From Bauldia litoralis (GTDB lineage: Bacteria; Pseudomonadota; Alphaproteobacteria; Rhizobiales; Kaistiaceae), in contig CAMCWB010000004.1 in NCBI GenBank assembly GCA_945882315.1, positions 1 through 64,000 of the forward strand: a stretch of 64,000 bases of DNA, read 5' to 3'. Position 1 is the first letter of the stretch. Each line of letters opens with the position of its first letter. This document shows, piece after piece, positions 60,661 through 64,000 of the stretch. The position numbers were made by a program, and so were the translations under genes. Under the pieces are notes generated by a model, which did not search any database, was not told where the DNA came from, and was given only the letters and a program-made list of their open reading frames with translations.

Positions 60661-62994
60661 CTAGAACTGGGTACCAGCGCTGAAGCGGAAGACCTGCGTC
60701 TCGTCGTAGTCTTCCTTGGTGATCGGATAGGCGAAGTCGGCGCGCAACAGGCCGAAGGGCGAGGCCCAGAGGACCGAGGCACCAACCGAAGAGCGGATAG
60801 ACGCGTCGTCGCTCACTGCGTTATCGGTGTCGACGCCGAACAGAGTGCCCGCATCGGCGAAGACCGCGCCACGCAGACCGAAATCCGACGGCACTAACGG
60901 CATCGGGAACTGAACTTCCGCCGTCGCCGCTACATAGTTCTTGCCGCCGAGCGGCAGGCCGTCGTCATCATACGCCAGTTTCTGGTCACGAGCGCCCATG
61001 CCGTAGGACGCGAAGCCGCGGACCGTCTCGCCACCCTTGAAGAAGTTGTTACGGATGTCGACGTCTTCGCCAAGCCCCGTGATATTGCCGCCCTGAAGGC
61101 GGACAAAGCCGACAATGTTGCTGTCGTAAAGAAGCTCGTGATAGTAGCGCAAATCCGCCACCGACTTCACATAGCGCGAATCGCCGCCGACGCCGGCAAA
61201 ATCCTGATTGAACTTGGCATAGGCGCCGTTCCGCGGATCCTGCGGATTGTCGATTGTCGAGTAAGTCAGGCCGTAGCCGATCGACGAGGTAATAAAGTTA
61301 CCTTCTTCATAGTAGCCATCGTTGCCCGGGTCCGTGTTCGCCTGATCGAGAACATTAGTGAACTCGTCGTAGGCGAGCTTGTAGTTCAGGGACAGGTTCA
61401 GATCGTCGGTGATCGGAAGACCGAGGCGAACGCCGCCCCCGTATGACTTCAGATCATAAGGACGGTTATCCGAATTGTCGGAGTTTTTCCCATAGACGTC
61501 GAAACCGGCCGACACCCGATAACCGAGGAAATAAGGATCGGTGAAAGACACATTGAAGTTATTCGTCTCGTCACCCATGCCGTAGGAGACCTTCAAGGCC
61601 TGCCCGCGACCGAGGAAGTTCTTCTCGGTCATCGAAATCTCGGCGATGAAACCCTCATCGGTCGAATAGCCGCCGCCGACCGAGAACGAACCGGTTGCAT
61701 CCTCGACCACCGAGACATTGATGATCACGCGATCCGGCTGGGAACCCGGCTCCGTCGAGATGGCGACGGTTTTGAAGAAGCCCAGGCCGCGCAGACGACG
61801 CTCGGCCCGATCCACGAGAACGCGATTGTAGGCATCGCCCTCGGACATATCGAACTCGCGACGGATGACGTAGTCGCGAGTCTTCGTGTTGCCGTAGACG
61901 TCGATACGCTCGACATAAACGCGCGGACCTTCATCGATCAGCAGCGTCACGGCGATGGTCGCGTTGTCGTAGTTGCGGTCGCCGCGCGGGCGGACCTGGG
62001 CGAAGGCGTAGCCGTGCCGCGACAATTCGATGGTGATGTCTTCGATCGTGCGCTCGACGAGCGTCGCGTTGAAGACCTTGCCCTCTTTGATCTTGACCAG
62101 GCGATAGAGCGAGTTGACATCGACGCCGGGGATCGACGAGTCGATCGTCACGCCGGCGAAGCGGTAGCGCGTCCCCTCCTCGACCGTATAGGTCAGGTGG
62201 TAGTTGCCCTCGTCGGTGGTATCGACATCGGTCGAGACGACGCGGAAATCGGCGTAGCCGCTACGCATGTAGAAGCGACGCAGCAGCTCTTCATCGGCCT
62301 CGACCTTCGCCGGGTCGTAGACGTCCTTGCGGTTGAGCCAGCTCAGCCAATTGGACTTGCGGGTGGCGATGACACTCTTCAGGCGGCTGTCCGAATAGGC
62401 GGAGTTGCCGACGAAGGAAATCGACTTCACGCCGGTCCGGCCGCCTTCGTTGATGACGAACACGACATCGACGCGATTGTTTTCAAGCGTGGTGATCTCG
62501 CTCTCGACCGTCGCGGTGCTGCGGCCGCTGTGGCCGTAATAGTCCCGCACCCGCTGCACGTCGGCCTGAAGCTGCGATTCGGTGAGAACACCGCGCGCTT
62601 TGGTGTCGACCAGCGTGACGAGGATGTTGCCCTTGATCTTCTTGTTGCCGCGGAAGGTGACGGTGTTGACCACCTGATTTTCCGAGACGACCACCACAAG
62701 CGCGCTGCCGCGCTGGGAAATGTTCACGTCCGAGAAAAGGCCAGTTGCGTAGAGCGCCTTGACCGACTCGTCGATGTCGAGGGCGCTGAAGGAAGCGCCG
62801 GGCTTGATCGTGACGTAGTTGCGGATCGTGGAAGCCTCGACCCGCTGATTGCCCTGAACGGAGACGCTGCTGACGACCGCCGCCTGGGCGACCTCTGCCC
62901 CGCCGACCCAGCCGGTTCCGCCGAGAACCGGCGCGGCAAAAGTGAGAAGCGCTGCGAAGACTGTCTTCTGCGCGAAATTTCTCAAGAAATTCAT
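60661..62994 (-). CDS. bamA: Outer membrane assembly factor BamA
   Basis: The 777-residue BamA inserts beta-barrel proteins into the outer membrane. A signal peptide (about 1-39) is followed by five POTRA domains (about 40-430, first VSSVSVQGNQRVEASTIRNY) and a 16-strand barrel. The barrel has the conserved VRGF-type lid motif in ETVRGFASYG and a C-terminal Phe in RFSAGTQF. ATG 62994 begins the signal peptide, so the upstream extension is rejected. It is preceded by rseP, the usual order rseP-bamA-lpxD. Confidence 0.97.
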   Translation of the reverse strand: MNFLRNFAQKTVFAALLTFAAPVLGGTGWVGGAEVAQAAVVSSVSVQGNQRVEASTIRNYVTIKPGASFSALDIDESVKALYATGLFSDVNISQRGSALVVVVSENQVVNTVTFRGNKKIKGNILVTLVDTKARGVLTESQLQADVQRVRDYYGHSGRSTATVESEITTLENNRVDVVFVINEGGRTGVKSISFVGNSAYSDSRLKSVIATRKSNWLSWLNRKDVYDPAKVEADEELLRRFYMRSGYADFRVVSTDVDTTDEGNYHLTYTVEEGTRYRFAGVTIDSSIPGVDVNSLYRLVKIKEGKVFNATLVERTIEDITIELSRHGYAFAQVRPRGDRNYDNATIAVTLLIDEGPRVYVERIDVYGNTKTRDYVIRREFDMSEGDAYNRVLVDRAERRLRGLGFFKTVAISTEPGSQPDRVIINVSVVEDATGSFSVGGGYSTDEGFIAEISMTEKNFLGRGQALKVSYGMGDETNNFNVSFTDPYFLGYRVSAGFDVYGKNSDNSDNRPYDLKSYGGGVRLGLPITDDLNLSLNYKLAYDEFTNVLDQANTDPGNDGYYEEGNFITSSIGYGLTYSTIDNPQDPRNGAYAKFNQDFAGVGGDSRYVKSVADLRYYHELLYDSNIVGFVRLQGGNITGLGEDVDIRNNFFKGGETVRGFASYGMGARDQKLAYDDDGLPLGGKNYVAATAEVQFPMPLVPSDFGLRGAVFADAGTLFGVDTDNAVSDDASIRSSVGASVLWASPFGLLRADFAYPITKEDYDETQVFRFSAGTQF

Positions 62995-63220
62995 ATGCTT
63001 CGAATGCCTTCCCGAACTCGCATGCAATGTCGCCTTGCGATATCCAGATTCGCCCCCCGGGGCCACTCGACACCGAGGTTTACAGGCTTTTCTGGACCTT
63101 GCAAGCGCGCCCCACGTCAGACCCGCCGAATCTGTCGCCCCGTTGCTCAATCGCCACGCATCGAAGCCTTTTTCGAATGCGAACTCAAATGAATATTATC
63201 TGACCAAGTTGCAGGAAAAG

Positions 63221-64000
63221 TTAACCCCACCATTGGTGCGTGTCGTTCACTATCGTGAACAGCATCAACAGCATCAGGGCGGCAAAGCCCACGCGGAAGC
63301 CGTATTCCTGGATGCGGTCGGGCAGCGGCTTCCCGCGCAGCGCCTCGATCGCGTAGAAAAGCAGGTGCCCACCATCGAGGATGGGAACCGGAAAAAGATT
63401 GATAAGTCCGATACTTATCGAGAGAAGCGCGGCGAGATTGATCAGCGGCAGGAGGCCGAGTTCCGCCACCTGGCCCGAGATCTGGGCAACCTTGATCGGC
63501 CCGCCGAGCTGGTCGGCCGATTCGTTGCCGAGGATCAGGTTGCCGATATAGACGAGCGTCCTGTCGACCACGAACCACGTATCCTGGACCGCCAAAAGGG
63601 CCGCCTGGGGCAGCGCGTAGCGCTCGCGGGTGATATTCTCCGGCGTCGTCTGTCGCTGGATGCCGAGTTGCCCGACGCGCTGCTTGTTGCCGAAGCGGTC
63701 GGTGCTCTCCTTTAGGACGGGCGTCGCCACGATCGTGACGCTCTGGCCGGCGCGGTCGAGAACGATCGTCAGGGGCGTTCCCGCGTTGATGCTCACGGCG
63801 CGCTGGAAATCGCCGAAATTCCCGATTTCGACACCATCAAGCTGACGGATCACGTCGCCGGGCTGGAAGCCAGCCATCTCGGCGGCGCTGCCGGGCGCCA
63901 CGCCGTCGACACGGGCCTCGGTCACCTCGCGGCCGTAGACCGCGAAGAGGAAAGTGAAGATCACGATGGCGAGGATGAAGTTGGCGACCGGCCCGGCCAC
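63221..64000 (-). CDS. rseP: Site-2 protease RseP, C-terminal part (5' end outside window)
   Basis: The visible 259 residues hold the second membrane helix (MAGPVANFILAIVIFTFLF-type, near the window edge), a PDZ domain (about 25-110, with GVAPGSAAEMAGFQPGDVI), and the last two helices with the zinc-ligand motif NLFPVPILDGGHLLF (about 202-216). The HExxH motif must lie beyond position 64000. RseP cleaves RseA-type anti-sigma factors in envelope stress. It is followed by bamA after 226 bases, in which I see no gene. Confidence 0.95.
   Translation of the reverse strand: MAGPVANFILAIVIFTFLFAVYGREVTEARVDGVAPGSAAEMAGFQPGDVIRQLDGVEIGNFGDFQRAVSINAGTPLTIVLDRAGQSVTIVATPVLKESTDRFGNKQRVGQLGIQRQTTPENITRERYALPQAALLAVQDTWFVVDRTLVYIGNLILGNESADQLGGPIKVAQISGQVAELGLLPLINLAALLSISIGLINLFPVPILDGGHLLFYAIEALRGKPLPDRIQEYGFRVGFAALMLLMLFTIVNDTHQWWG

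Overview
The window is high-GC and densely coded, and its gene content is that of an alphaproteobacterium of the order Hyphomicrobiales (Rhizobiales). The indicators are the dusB(nifR3)-ntrB-ntrC operon, a fused ispDF, a pyruvate dehydrogenase E1-beta subunit with its own lipoyl domain, a DUF5076 gene inside the pdh operon, a lexA-comEC pair with a GAAC-N7-GAAC type LexA box, and the bamA-lpxD-fabZ-lpxA-lpxI-lpxB lipid A cluster. I cannot name the genus from sequence alone. I saw no rRNA, tRNA, CRISPR array or intact prophage.

Layout. 0-2.4 kb: the end of an ISAzo13-type transposase and a tctBA tricarboxylate-transporter pair whose tctA is interrupted by an in-frame TAA. 2.4-7.9 kb: ntrC-ntrB-dusB on the minus strand, divergent from ispDF-cinA. 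7.9-10.0 kb: a scarred accessory segment with a duplicated LysR tail, a small S74-like gene, and an amidohydrolase 3' end fused head-to-head to a LysR gene lacking its 5' end. 10-24.7 kb (minus): eno, an ftsB-like gene, pdhA, pdhB, two small genes, pdhC, a GNAT gene, a membrane protein, lpdA, a beta-roll membrane protein, two GlsB-type membrane proteins, a tctC-type binding protein, lipA, a ratA-like gene and yhhQ. These supply pyruvate dehydrogenase, its lipoate cofactor and glycolytic input. 24.8-31.6 kb: queF, kdsA, a VOC protein, a phytochelatin-synthase-like protein with a degenerate active site, a DUF29 protein, pyrG, secG and tpiA. 31.7-42.4 kb (plus): an old-yellow-enzyme reductase, ppiD, trpE-trpG-trpD-trpC-moaC, then moeA with a zinc-cysteine protein and a MaoC-type hydratase. 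42.4-46.7 kb: a Gfo/Idh/MocA oxidoreductase, lexA and comEC. 46.8-53.1 kb: an accessory block with a ThDP-dependent enzyme, an orphan ABC-type binding protein, glnS and an alpha/beta hydrolase. 53.1-64 kb: gltX, gltA, and the lipid A and outer-membrane cluster ending in a truncated rseP.

The most notable signal is in the accessory block. The ThDP-enzyme gene and the binding-protein gene each carry the same 16-base match to a sigma-54 (-24/-12) promoter just upstream, which suggests a co-regulated RpoN-dependent uptake/catabolism unit of unknown substrate. Other points of interest are the interrupted tctA, the divergent LpxA active site, the dead-triad phytochelatin synthase homologue, the rearrangement scar at about 9.2 kb, and a cysteine-motif protein translationally coupled to moeA.
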